From assembly GCA_022925895.1 (NCBI GenBank), contig JAKSYS010000439.1, forward strand, positions 1 to 52,503: a stretch of 52,503 bases of DNA, read 5' to 3'. Shown piece after piece: positions 10,146 through 20,400 of the stretch. Made by a program: the position numbers and the translations under genes. The notes beneath the pieces are model-generated. The model was not told where the DNA came from, searched no databases, and saw only the letters and a program-made list of their open reading frames with translations. Within the stretch, counting starts at the first letter, position 1; every line of letters begins with the position of its first letter. The stretch is from Fragilaria crotonensis (Eukaryota > Bacillariophyta > Fragilariophyceae > Fragilariales > Fragilariaceae).

Positions 10146-10206
10146 GTCATTCTCTCTTTGCGGTTGCGGAACACACGAGTCGTCAAGATCACAACTGATC
10201 GGAGTA

Positions 10207-11247
10207 CTTGTAGTATGATACCCAGATATACAGATAGATACCTCTGTTTTTTCGAATGTACGCTATTCCAGTCCGTACAGCTGGTTTCGTCATCAGGTAA
10301 CCTAACGTAAATCTTGGTAATATATGCACGTATTATGTTTTTAGCCTAAGTATTATCGCTTCCTACTTTGGAGTACTCAAAAAAATTAACACGAGAATAT
10401 CATGCGTAAATCATGGTGCAATCAGCGGGTCAACGAAGCCCATGCTGTTGTAAACTCACAACATGCCCTATGTTATTGCCTTGTGCACTGCCTTGAGGAT
10501 TGAGCAACATGAGTGATGTTGTCAGTTTCAACATCCCAACCCCACAATTTGAGATCATTAGGAGTGCCTTCATGTTACTTTTTGCTCGTATTTCCTGTAT
10601 GGATTGGGAACGTGGTTGCGAGGCGCATTCGACGGAATGAGATCGTACTGTAGTACTCGATGTACAGTGTACGGAAAACCCACTCATTCTACCGTTGGGT
10701 CCGAGAATTTATTCAAATATTTGCTGACGTCTACTATAGAGATTATTGAACGTCTGTAGAAATATTACTACGTTCTTAGCGATGCCATTTGTTTATGAAA
10801 CCAGCTGTACAGTACAATACCCGAGGCAGAAGTGTCACATGTTGTTCTACAGTATGCAGTACAATGGTACAAGTACCTACGTAAGCTACTACTTGATGTA
10901 AGGTACAGCGTGCCAGTACCACCAGAGTTGTCATGCTCCAGTATTGCAGGTCATCGCACGGTACTGAGTATGTTTTACAGTAGAGCATTTGTCACGGAAC
11001 CGGTGCACAGCAAATTCAATGAGTACAGTATTCCATTCAGTAACTTTGAATTCGTACAGTATTGTACTTCAGTAACGTAAGACACTGTCGTTTCAACATA
11101 ATTACCGTCGATTAATGTACTGTAGACCTGTAATACATGTAATCCACGTAACAGTACAACAGTACCCCAGAGTGGTCATACTCCGTAACAGACAGACACA
11201 CACACACACGCACGCACGAACAAAGCAAATTTAAAAAGGAGTAGGAT
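10207..11247. other. Intergenic, GTAC-dense
   Basis: No supported gene. From 10801 to 11170 I count about 14 GTAC tetranucleotides in 370 bases (about 1.4 expected). A CA/CG microsatellite lies at 11195-11218. Confidence 0.55.
11195..11218. repeat. (CA)n/(CACG)n microsatellite
   Basis: Alternating CA repeats grading into CGCACG repeats, upstream of the first LRR gene block. Confidence 0.8.
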
Positions 11248-13325
11248 ATTGAGAACTACGAGGATGTCAGTTGTGAGTTGTGAGACAAGTATACACCAGC
11301 ATCCAGCACACGTTTGAGAACGCAAACAGTTGCTATTCTGGAGCTCATCAATGCTGTATTGACTCTTCGTCTCGCGTGCACGGACGATTCGAGAATACGA
11401 GTGGTTCATTATTTTGCATATTATCTTGTAGGAGTGCAATCGGTAGTCTGTCGGAATTGATCTGATTCGACGGTCTGGGAGACCAATCGCATCAACGCTT
11501 CAACTCACATGGACTATCTTTCATTCCAGTAATATATAAATCTTGTTTCCGATGGAGAATAGTGGCAGTGCCGATGACGTTGCGAAGGATGCTGCACGTG
11601 ATGGAATCCAGGAGCATGAGCTTGCTGAGGAATTATCATCAGATTTGCCAAGTACGGCCACGCCGTCATCGGCACCTTTTGCTTCCCCACCCTACGCTTC
11701 CTTATCGTCGCCATCCGCAGCAAAGGTTGATGATCGTGAGATTGCTGATGGTGCTGGACGTGTCGGTGATACCAAGAACTTGGAACATGCACTACCGACT
11801 GACCCAAGAATGCAATTACCCGCCGGGTTAGGAATGGTAGACTCGATGGGAAGGCCTCCGGTTGTTTATGCAAGCAACGACGGTGTTGGTCCCGGAGCCT
11901 TTCCCGTAGTACCGTCATTTCGCAACACTGCAACAAGTCGGATCGTCAGGTCTCCCATTGGTTCGTATGATTCCCCGAGAGAATTTATCGATGAAGAGTC
12001 CGATCAGGGAGATGGAGTGCCAAACTCTGCAGCCGTTGGAAGCGCTTTGTACACTGTGGAAGCCCAACGGGTACCAGATGGAAATGAGGATGGAACGGTA
12101 TTGGTTGCGGAGGCACAATACGTCAGAACGAAATGGTATCAACGTCGATGGATTGTTGTGGGGAGTATCTTGTGTGCATGCGGTCTTGTTATTGTGGTGG
12201 TCGTCATACTTGTCTTTCGACCCTCAACCGCAGCAACTAGCAGTTCGTCCTTGACGTCACCCACCCCGGCACCGACTGTCTTGACGCCGGAGCTTATTGC
12301 CTGCGCATTTCTTTTCATTCTTGACGCGACGGAGTGTCGATCGACATTCGAATTTAACAACAGAACGACTGGTTCCGCAATTCCCAGTGAGATTGGACTC
12401 TTGACGCAGTTGACGTATTTGGATTTCTCCAATAATCTGTTGATTTCCACCATTCCCAGCGAGATCGGACTCTTGACAAAGTTGACGGTGTTGGATTTCT
12501 CCGGCAATTCGTTGACTTCCACCATTCCCAGTGAGATGGGACTCTTGACACAGTTGACGTTTTTGGATATCTCAAGCAATTCGTTGACATCCACAATTCC
12601 TAGTGAGATTGGACTCTTGACACAGTTGACGTTGTTGTCGTTCAACTACAATTCGTTGACATCCACCATTTCCAGTGAGATGGGACTCTTGACACAGTTG
12701 ACGTATTTGGATATCTCAAGCAATGCATTGACTTCCACAATTCCCAGTGAGATCGGACTCTTGACAACGTTGACGTGGGTGGATCTTTCCGTCAATCAGT
12801 TTACTTCTACAATTCCCAGTGAGATTGGACTCTTGACAAAGTTGACGTGGTTGGATTTCGAAAGCAATTCGTTGACGTCCACAATTCCGAGGGAGATTGG
12901 CCTTTTGACACTATTGGAGTATTTGAATTTCTCCAACCATACATTGACTGGGACAATTCCGTCATCCCTCTGCTCACTCCCTTCTCTCGTCCCGTATATC
13001 GTTATCGACTGTGGTGAAATCACATGTGCGTCAGGTTGTTGCTCGGGTTGGGATGCTGATACTCATTCATCCTTTTCCTGTGGCTAAAGTGAAAGAATGA
13101 ATGGATGAACGCAGCAAGGAAAAAGGCATATTCGAGTTTGACGTTTGAGGGTTCGGCGGAAGCAAGGAATGGTGGGATCAGTCGGACGGATTTTGGCGGC
13201 GGATGGTTTGATGGCGTGTGATGGGATTCGTGTTCTTGTGTGGAGAGTTGGGAGAGAGTGCAGAATGTGATCGATGGGTACTGGGTACTGAATATTATGT
13301 ACAGTACGCCGAGGACAAGTCCTCT
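11248..13325 (+). repeat. Duplicated LRR-gene block, copy 1
   Basis: Similarity to the block at 25295-27505 starts at ATTGAGAACTACGAGG about 300 bp upstream of the LRR gene. It continues through the gene into the 3' flank, to about GACAAGTCC. The copies are about 14 kb apart in the same orientation, a tandem duplication later expanded by insertions between them. Confidence 0.85.
11552..13087 (+). CDS. Type II membrane leucine-rich-repeat protein, copy 1
   Basis: A 511-residue protein starting at the ATG at 11552; the frame is open a little further upstream but only with non-ATG codons. Residues 1-199 are Ser/Pro/acidic and probably cytoplasmic. A basic stretch (RTKWYQRR) precedes one transmembrane helix (about 200-222), so with no signal peptide an N-in/C-out type II topology is predicted. 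A Ser/Thr/Pro stalk (TSPTPAPT) leads to eight 24-residue LRRs of the plant-like type (IPSEIGLLTQLT-x-LDFS-x-N-x-LTST), then a C-terminal cap IPSSLCSLPS and a Cys cluster (CGEITCASGCC). Such proteins are common in diatoms; surface recognition or adhesion is a family-level guess with no partner known. It is a single exon, with codons intact. The paralogue is at 25573-27246. Confidence 0.85.
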   Translation: MENSGSADDVAKDAARDGIQEHELAEELSSDLPSTATPSSAPFASPPYASLSSPSAAKVDDREIADGAGRVGDTKNLEHALPTDPRMQLPAGLGMVDSMGRPPVVYASNDGVGPGAFPVVPSFRNTATSRIVRSPIGSYDSPREFIDEESDQGDGVPNSAAVGSALYTVEAQRVPDGNEDGTVLVAEAQYVRTKWYQRRWIVVGSILCACGLVIVVVVILVFRPSTAATSSSSLTSPTPAPTVLTPELIACAFLFILDATECRSTFEFNNRTTGSAIPSEIGLLTQLTYLDFSNNLLISTIPSEIGLLTKLTVLDFSGNSLTSTIPSEMGLLTQLTFLDISSNSLTSTIPSEIGLLTQLTLLSFNYNSLTSTISSEMGLLTQLTYLDISSNALTSTIPSEIGLLTTLTWVDLSVNQFTSTIPSEIGLLTKLTWLDFESNSLTSTIPREIGLLTLLEYLNFSNHTLTGTIPSSLCSLPSLVPYIVIDCGEITCASGCCSGWDADTHSSFSCG

Positions 13326-13629
13326 TGTAGCAACAAGCAAAATGATGATGGCCTCCATCACCGGGCGGGCGGCCTACGTTTTGAGCCTGCAACGTTCGTT
13401 AGCCACGGCTGAAGTTCAGTGACAGCTGCGTCGATTGCATTCTGCATCATGTCGAACTCCATGGATGCATGCTCGTTCTTGGATTCTTCAGGAGAATCTA
13501 CGTTGCGATAACAGTCTGCTGCGTGCGTGTAGGAATTAAATAATGACTTTTTACAAATCCTACCGTTGGTTAGAAAAATGAGCTTCAAGCTAGAGATTAG
13601 CAGACAAAAAAAACCCGCTCCAAGTAAGC
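13088..13629. other. 3' flank of LRR gene copy 1
   Basis: The first ~240 bases are shared with the flank of LRR copy 2. The remainder (13330-13629) shows no convincing coding sequence; a minus-strand 76-codon frame at 13358-13588 has no recognised domain. Confidence 0.5.
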
Positions 13630-14621
13630 TTGATGATACAGAACTCGAATGACGTGAAAGTCAACCGCCATCAATGGAAAAACATGGATCGTGTTATTGA
13701 GCGCATTGAAGCAGAGACCAGATCCCTGAATCAGCCGGCTGCCCTGCTCTCAAACGACCCAGCTAATAGCTGTAGTGAGTTGGCGGCCGGAGATGATAGT
13801 CCGTTGGAGTCGCGCAAACATAAAGTGACGTCGTGTTGGAAGAATTGAGAGCGTAATCCAAGGAACAGGGAGAAAGGGAACGACGGACCTCAAGGAGGAT
13901 CTCGTCACGGCAGCTCGCTTGGAATTACGTGAGATCAGCAAAAAGCTAGCATTGTCGGAAACAATCAGACAATACGATGGAGGGGCCGTTTCCAGAGTTT
14001 GCCATCACGTCAGGTTGTGCCCAAAGTCAAGACACTATGATCACGCATTGCTTGACCGTATCCCACGCAATAACCCTGGGCTTTCATTTTCTGCCGAAAG
14101 ACTGTCAAGAAACTGTTCGACTGCTGAAAGCCCTTCGACAGTTAAGGCCGCCTTCAAGTCGGCGAAACACATTGTCAACTCCAATCAGAGCATGCCATCA
14201 TCTGTGAATGTAAGTCGTCAATCTTGTACTTCTTTATCATCGTAACACACATTGGACCCCGCTAGACAGTGTCGGTCCTTTCTTTTTCTTCACCAACGGA
14301 TAAAGATCATGCCTTCCTCCTGAAGGTCACCTGCAGTTCGTCGATTGTTGGCAGAGTCATCGTTTCGACAACTCTCTCTCTCTCTCTCTCCCTACCGCTA
14401 TCATCGTTCCTACAGACAATGACAATGTCAAGAAGCCAGTCAAGACGTGGAACGATTTTGTCAGACAGCAGCGTCGTAATTTCATAATCTCCTTCTTTGT
14501 GTGGTACTGTAGTGTGGTGGTCTTTAACCCCAGTCGAAAAATTCGTGCGACAAAAAAGGCGACAAAAAGTTACGAGGCTCGTATATCAGAGGAAATAAAA
14601 CTGCTTTCCAGCGTATTGTGA
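13630..14621 (+). other. Candidate small spliced gene or gene remnant
   Basis: Several plus-strand segments look protein-like without being one frame. One at about 13630-13848 is acidic/basic and helical; one at 13900-13975 contains LELREISKKLALSETIRQYD; one at 13995-14205 contains EFAITSGCAQSQD and CQETVRLLKALRQ. A terminal segment at 14416-14621 contains VKTWNDFVRQQRRNF and ends at TGA. A GTAAGT donor at about 14211 and a CAG acceptor at about 14270 are plausible. A strong acceptor ends at 14415, where a (CT)n tract is followed by CTACAG. The exon chain is not resolved, and the frames before 14210 would need frameshifts or further introns. It could be a decayed gene. No domain is recognised. 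Confidence 0.3.
14372..14390 (+). repeat. (CT)n tract, possible polypyrimidine tract
   Basis: Nineteen bases of alternating CT, followed within 25 bases by CTACAG; it could serve as the pyrimidine tract of a 3' splice site. Confidence 0.6.
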
Positions 14622-14778
14622 GAAGTGCGATCTGTTGTACTGCTAACATTTAACCTAAATGTTTGATGAATTGTTTGTGGTCGTGACAGCTGCTACGCGT
14701 TGACATAAAAAAATCCATTCATTTTTTTAAAAGGAATTTTCATCAGTTTGTCGCACAAGAAAAGCCAGTCCCTTGTGA

Positions 14779-17030
14779 TCACTTCATCCGACAGCGACAA
14801 TAATGAATGCTGGCTTTGAAGTTATCTTTCCCTTTCTTTTTGTTGAGCGAGAGGCTTCTAAAGGTACCCTTTGCCTGGCCCCAGAGGTATTCAATACCCT
14901 CGCCCGCAAGCTCTGCGTGACACGTCGGTGTCAAGATGACTTTGACTCCAAGACAATTTGCGATATGTTGCAACATTCCCTCCTCATTGAGGAAGTCATG
15001 ACACATTCCCATGATGTGTCTCAAGCTGGCACTAGTGTCAAGAATTCCTAATTCATCTTTTTCCCAGTAAGTGAATACTGCTTCAAGTTTCCGCCATCAA
15101 TCAGCCCTTGCTCCCAAAGGACCTGCACTAACCCTTTTGCTTTTCCCTCCCAACCTTCTTTGATTTTTTCAACGATCTTGTTCGTTTCGATGTTGTGCTG
15201 CATACGTATTTCCACCAGCTCTCTTTTGTTCCTGCCTTTTGTATTAATACCCCTGCCTCTCAGTTCGAGCTCCAACTCACAACGGTTCCTCTCGATTGCA
15301 TTCACAACTGTTTTGAAAGTTGGAATTCCATGCTTGGCGCAAAGCTCCTTCAGTTGTCTTGTGGTTTTCCCTTGTGTTTGTGTAATGCCATTGTCATTTA
15401 GCAAAAGTATCAACTCTTGCGACTTCAGGTTGACGTCAGTTGCAGTTCCGCATCGTTTGTCATGTCGTGTTTCTTCTCTCTCTTGCTCGGTCATCCAGAA
15501 CGGACCAGAGTCCGATTGAGAAAACACGAGAGACTGAGTGGCTCCCGGTTCCAGTATTCGAGGAAACGCTCCAAGGTATCCCTCCTCCTGTTCGATGATT
15601 GTATTTCTCATCGCTCCTACATTCTTTCCTCCAAACAATCGGTTCATTCTGTTTTGATTTAAACCGTCGGGTCGTTGTTTCGAATGCCCAGAACTGTGGT
15701 CAAACAAAAATACAAAGTCAACAGCTGGATGCATCTCCTTTAAGTCATCGACGGCATCCTCAAACTGCAGGACCGTGTTGTTGTATGTCCAATAACCTTC
15801 GCGATTCTCACCGTATTCAAAGAATACAAGAAACGGGGACTTGTCGTGAGTGAGTGGGCTTTTGTTTGCACTTCCAAGAATCTTGATGGCTGCTTCTCGG
15901 TCGGCATACTGCTTCCCTTGGCGTTGAAAATTGACTTCATCCAACACCTGTTCACTAATCCTTCTCACGAGGCCATGCTCGCGACAAATAAATGCCGATA
16001 TCATTGTTCCGATTCCTTCATCCTTGGGTAGTAGCGGGCGCTCGCCGGTTGGACCAACCCACATCATCGAATGGAATAGAAACTGTTTAAAAATAGCTTC
16101 ATCTTGTCCCACAAACATAACGACATTAGTTCCGATAGGCTTTCTGACACTGAGGTTGCCTCCGAGTGGGAGCAGATGTAGTTGCTCATCAAAAAACGCA
16201 CCAGTCGAACTATCGATGTGATACTCAACCATCGCAACACCGTCATCTGTCACATAATTGAATCCACAATTGATTGCGAGATTTTTGATGCCTCAAGTTC
16301 TATCAACTTCTCCAAAGTTATTTGAAGCCATCTGTGTGCTCGTATCTCAAGATCAAGGTATCGTTTCGTAAAAACAGGACGGTATGCGATCGTCTCTGGT
16401 CTTTGATGACCGTCGACAAAATAATGCTTCTCCCGGTTTTTGTATTTAAAGCCACAAGCGTGCATCCACCTTGCTACCGTAGTCACACAAAGCTTTGATA
16501 GACCATATGCCTGTAAAAATGCATCCCTAGTTGTAGTCGGCGTTACTACCTTGTCCACTGTTGTAACTCCTACAACACCATCGTTTTGGTTGCAGCCGCC
16601 ATCATCATCAAACAAGCATGCGTTCTCGTGACGACGCTTCACCATCAACCTTGGAATCAGATTGTTGTGGACGTAATCAAACATCAGCTCAACACTGAGA
16701 TCCTTGAGGTGAGCCACGCCGTGCCTCTTGAATGCATCCATGGCATCGGGATTGTCTCGGAAGAAAGGTGGGTATGCAGTCTTTGGCTCCGGTGCACTGT
16801 AGAAAAAATGCCTGTTTCGAGCCAACTTCCTGTGCCAATGTGCAAGGGTTGCGAAACTGGAATAGAATTCTATTCCAACATCATTCATTGCCCTAATGGC
16901 ATATATCAAGCAGGATTTCCAACTCCATTGCGTTTGCATGTTGCCAGTCACGTTCGCCACAAATTGTTTCAGTGCGAGAGCCAAATACATACTCCGAAAT
17001 CGCAAAGAGAAAACATCGCCTTTGGAATAG
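14779..17030 (-). pseudogene. DDE transposase, catalytic part (C-terminal portion of a gene split by copia 1)
   Basis: Minus-strand coding in three frames: 17030-16250, 16253-15048 and 15077-14779. Visible segments in order are a helical DNA-binding-like region ending in GYGLSK-like and ARWMHACGFKYKNREKHYFVDGHQRPETIAYR; a first catalytic Asp candidate in MFVGQDEAIF; a second in FLFDHSSGHSK; and a Glu in GIEYLWGQAKG. This order matches large eukaryotic DDE transposase-like proteins known from fungi and protists. Between the second Asp and the Glu sits an extra ~90-residue segment with two SAP-like helix-extended-helix repeats (SQELILLLNDNGI and LRGRGINTKGRNKRELVEI). Frameshifts near 16255 and 15075 break the frame. 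The N-terminal part lies at 24098-24839; the frames join exactly across the copia insertion. Confidence 0.7.
17026..17030. repeat. TSD AATAG of copia element 1, left copy
   Basis: Same five bases at 24098-24102 directly after the 3' LTR. Five bp is the usual target duplication for Ty1/copia integrases. Confidence 0.8.
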
Positions 17031-17394
17031 TGTCACTGCATTACATATCACACTACATATCTGTAACGTCCGAGCATACTATGCTGCATTGTACTAGCGA
17101 CAACAACAGTATTAAAGTGCCGACAGTTGGTTAGCTAGCCTCATCTGCATCTTTGCCGGTCGCCGACGATCGTAAGGGTACTGAGGCTCCAGGCTTCTAT
17201 ATAGACAACAAGAGCGACGATACTAGCGACATACTCCGAGACAAGAGAGATCCGACCGAACGGTATTGCAGTTCCATCCGATTACACCATCATGGTTTCA
17301 CCCGTTTTGTCTTGTGAATCCTTGTGACTCGCACGAACTCACGACACGTTGCTACTCCCATGTGCGAATCGCGCTCGCTAGTTCTGTTGTGGCA
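17031..17394 (+). repeat. 5' LTR of copia element 1
   Basis: Starts TGTCACTGCATTACATATCA and ends GTTGTGGCA. Similar to 23702-24097 apart from indels. Confidence 0.85.
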
Positions 17395-17407
17395 GGTTAT
17401 GAGCCCA
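17395..17407 (+). promoter_or_regulatory. Primer-binding site, Met-tRNA anticodon type
   Basis: GGTTATGAGCCCA directly follows the 5' LTR. Its complement, TGGGCTCATAACC, has the form of a methionine (CAU anticodon) tRNA anticodon stem-loop rather than a tRNA 3' end. This points to priming by an internal tRNA fragment, as described for Drosophila copia. The identical 13-mer follows the 5' LTR of copia element 2. Confidence 0.7.
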
Positions 17408-17466
17408 ATTACAACGAGTACTAATCCTAGTGGCTGATCAAGTTATCCTTAAGGGAAATAATCAGC

Positions 17467-20400
17467 ATGTTGGTCTTTGAGGAGTCAAATCACGAAGACG
17501 ACTTCGTTATTCTCACGGTAGTAGACATCGACGATTGTCCAATTGCTGAATTACCGCTCACAGAGATATACGACGTGACCACGTCTCTCCTCAAGGACGA
17601 CTATCTCGACACTCTGCGCAAATACATAACGCAACAACTCGAAGATACCACATGGCTTGAGGACCAATCGGTATCGCCCCTATTCGACGCTGGATTCGCA
17701 ACCTTCCATCGCCGCGCGAACGGAGACATCCTATCTCTCCGGAAACCCGCACTCCTACGTGTAATCAGACAGACTTTGCGTGGCCGCCCAAACGCGTTGG
17801 AACCCGTATCGATCCCCATCCTCATACGATTCATGGTACCAGAGTCTGGTCTCCCAAACCGGGAACATCGATCGACCACGGTACCATCTATGGTTGGCGG
17901 ACGAGTCGAGAGTACAAGTGGAAATGAGTCAGCGGTCGGATTATCAGAGACCCGCTCTCAGGGAGTGACGGATACCGTCGCACCTCAAGTCCGCGCCGCC
18001 ACGGATCTACAATTCGGAGGATCTCTTGCGCCTCTTCTTGATGATCCCATTGACGTCAACGTTGAAAATCCGACACCGGCACCCGCCGCTGGGACACACT
18101 TCAGAGGATTGCCAGTACAACTAGCGCCTGACGACTCTCAAGACAGTAACAATCGTCGTGAACCTCAGCGTCGACATGTTTGTGTGCATGACGATTCCCC
18201 GGAACAACGCACGTTGTTTCAAGATCGCAACACCGGTACACCTCGAACACATACGACGAATCTATCCGGTCGTACTGCAACATCTGCAACGACCATCCTC
18301 CGTTATGGATCAGAATCGTTTGAGGAGTACATGCAACAATTCATGTCGTTACGTTATAAAGACTTCAGGAAAGCGGCATTCCAGCGTTTTGATTCCAGTT
18401 GCCAAGACTCTTTCATACACTGGTATAAACTGTTTTGTGCTACTTGTTTGCAATGGGGAATCTGGTGCCCTCCTTACGAGTCGGTACAAGAAGACAATGT
18501 GCATGGTTCTTGGTGGACCCTCCTCCCAGCAGCATCGGTGCGAAACCAAGAAGCATTCATGTCATCGCTCCTCTATGTTGTCTTATCGGCCGAGACGGTA
18601 TTCCCGAACGGTAGCCGTGAGCACAGTGCGATACAAGGATGTTCTGCCAACGCGGGATATGATGCCATTTACTCCCTTCTCCGTCTTCACCACCCACGCC
18701 TACAATCGGTCATCTATACCGTCACCGAAATACCCCGGCAACGACGTTCAGAGACTTTCAGTGTCTATCTCCGTCGCTTGCACGACTTTTTGGCACGGGA
18801 GCGCATAGCTGGTCGAAATTATACCGAGACCGAAGCTTTGGATTTGAGCGTGCGCAACTTGAGTACCGAATGGCGTTCTGAGTTGCGCCACCTCGTCGAA
18901 CGTGATCGCCGCACCGGTCGTCACGAAGGTGTTTTGCCGTTCCATCTATCCATGTCGCAACTTGCCACATCCTTCATGCAATATGCGACTGAGATCGGAC
19001 GTGATGTGACAACATCTTCTACCCCATCAAACGCGCGTGATCGGTTCCCCAATTCTACACCAACTATTCGTCGCATCGAAACCGTCCCCCCTAAGGACGA
19101 ATTCCTCCACGGTACCGACATCACGTTGGGTGATAATGAGATCAACCTCCTCGTACATGCCATGTCTACGAATCAGGCGAACTCTGCGGTCTGTCTGGGA
19201 TGCCAGCAACCCGGCCATACTCTGACAGACTGTAATCGATTCGTCGACTACATCGTGGCCGAGAGTTTGGCACAACGTCATCCTCAATTGCGTGCCCAGG
19301 TTGCGTCGGCGCACTCCCAATTCCGCAGTCGCATCAATAACGGTCGCGATGCGCGCCCACGTCCCAGCGCCGTTCGTAGTCTGACCTCATCGTTGGATCA
19401 TGACAAAGTCCCTATCGACCCCGTTGATAGTAATGTTCTCACGCTTGCCGAACAGGAACACGATGACCTCGGGTATCCACATGGCTACCAAGTTAACGCT
19501 GTCCGTGGTTCACGTATTGATCTTGATAACGATGATTTTGAGGTCTGCTTCTCTGACGCCGACATACGTACGTGTTTCATCCCCTCTCTGCAGTCCCCGA
19601 TGTTTGATTCCGTCAACGCACCGTCCCTCCAACTCGATAATCTCTCCCTCGAGAACGCACCGGTTGACCATGACGATTTCCTTCTCCGACGCTTGGTCGG
19701 CACGTATGATTCCGAGGCCCGTGCCGTTTATGCACACGCCGACAGTGGCTCCATGGCGTGTACCACCAGTGATGCTACTTTGCTCTACGCATACCGCCCC
19801 CTCTTACCACATCAAACACGTATCCGTCTCTTTGATGCTGGTAGTCACCTGCATCACCCCAGCGGAGTCGGGTATCTCCGCGTCCCTGCTTATCGTTTGC
19901 CATCTCAGCCGCCCATGACGTCATCGGATGCAGTCGTGCCAACACCATGCTGCCTGTTCGTTCGCACCTATCACACCGAGACGATCCCTGGAGTGATCAT
20001 CAGTCACTGTGCGATCGCGAAACAACTGGCCGCTGTGAGCTACAGCATGACGAGTTTGGATAACGACACCGGTTTCATTCGCTTCCCGCACCGAAACCCT
20101 ACGGCCCTCACATTCGATACGTTCGTTCATCTGCAACCCACACATCTCCGCGGTGGATTGACATTTACACCTGCGTTGTATATCCCAACCACCGCCGAAC
20201 AATCGGCAGCTCTTCCACGTTCCGCCGATCGCTACGTTGCGAGTGCCATCTCCACCACGTCCCTTGCTCCGTTGTCCCTCACGTTCCCCACACCTGTTGC
20301 TTCCCTGTCTCTGCTTCATTCTCTGGATCGATACCCCGAGTTCTCTTCCGTCACCCACGATCTCCTTGTCGGCAGCCTCAGCCGTCCCGCCCTCACTTTG

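Larger units (their letters stand above)
6950..10188 (-). mobile_element. 5'-truncated LINE (non-LTR retrotransposon), degenerate
   Basis: A minus-strand fragment holding the C-terminal third of the same LINE family seen intact in order at 41.9-52.5 kb. It is flanked by an 18-bp target-site duplication, TCACAACTGAT(T/C)GGAGTA, at 6932-6949 and 10189-10206 with one mismatch. On the sense strand the element ends in a run of Ts directly against the duplication, not a poly(A) tail. The body starts inside the ORF2 region just before KLNYCRLYLQAV, so RT and endonuclease are absent; this is 5' truncation as expected for target-primed reverse transcription. The coding remains need several frameshifts, and an 841-bp element is inserted at 9141-9981. 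Confidence 0.85.

Noticed and set aside
10430-11080. Several 60-85 codon frames in the GTAC-rich intergenic region
   Set aside because: No motif, unlike coding composition, overlapping on both strands.
11531-11541. AATATATAAAT as TATA box of the LRR gene
   Set aside because: It lies only about 11 bases before the ATG, too close for a TATA box serving this start; it may belong to the leader.
12139-12645. 168-codon minus-strand frame opposite the LRR repeats
   Set aside because: It exists because the 72-bp repeats are open on both strands; the plus-strand protein has full domain logic.
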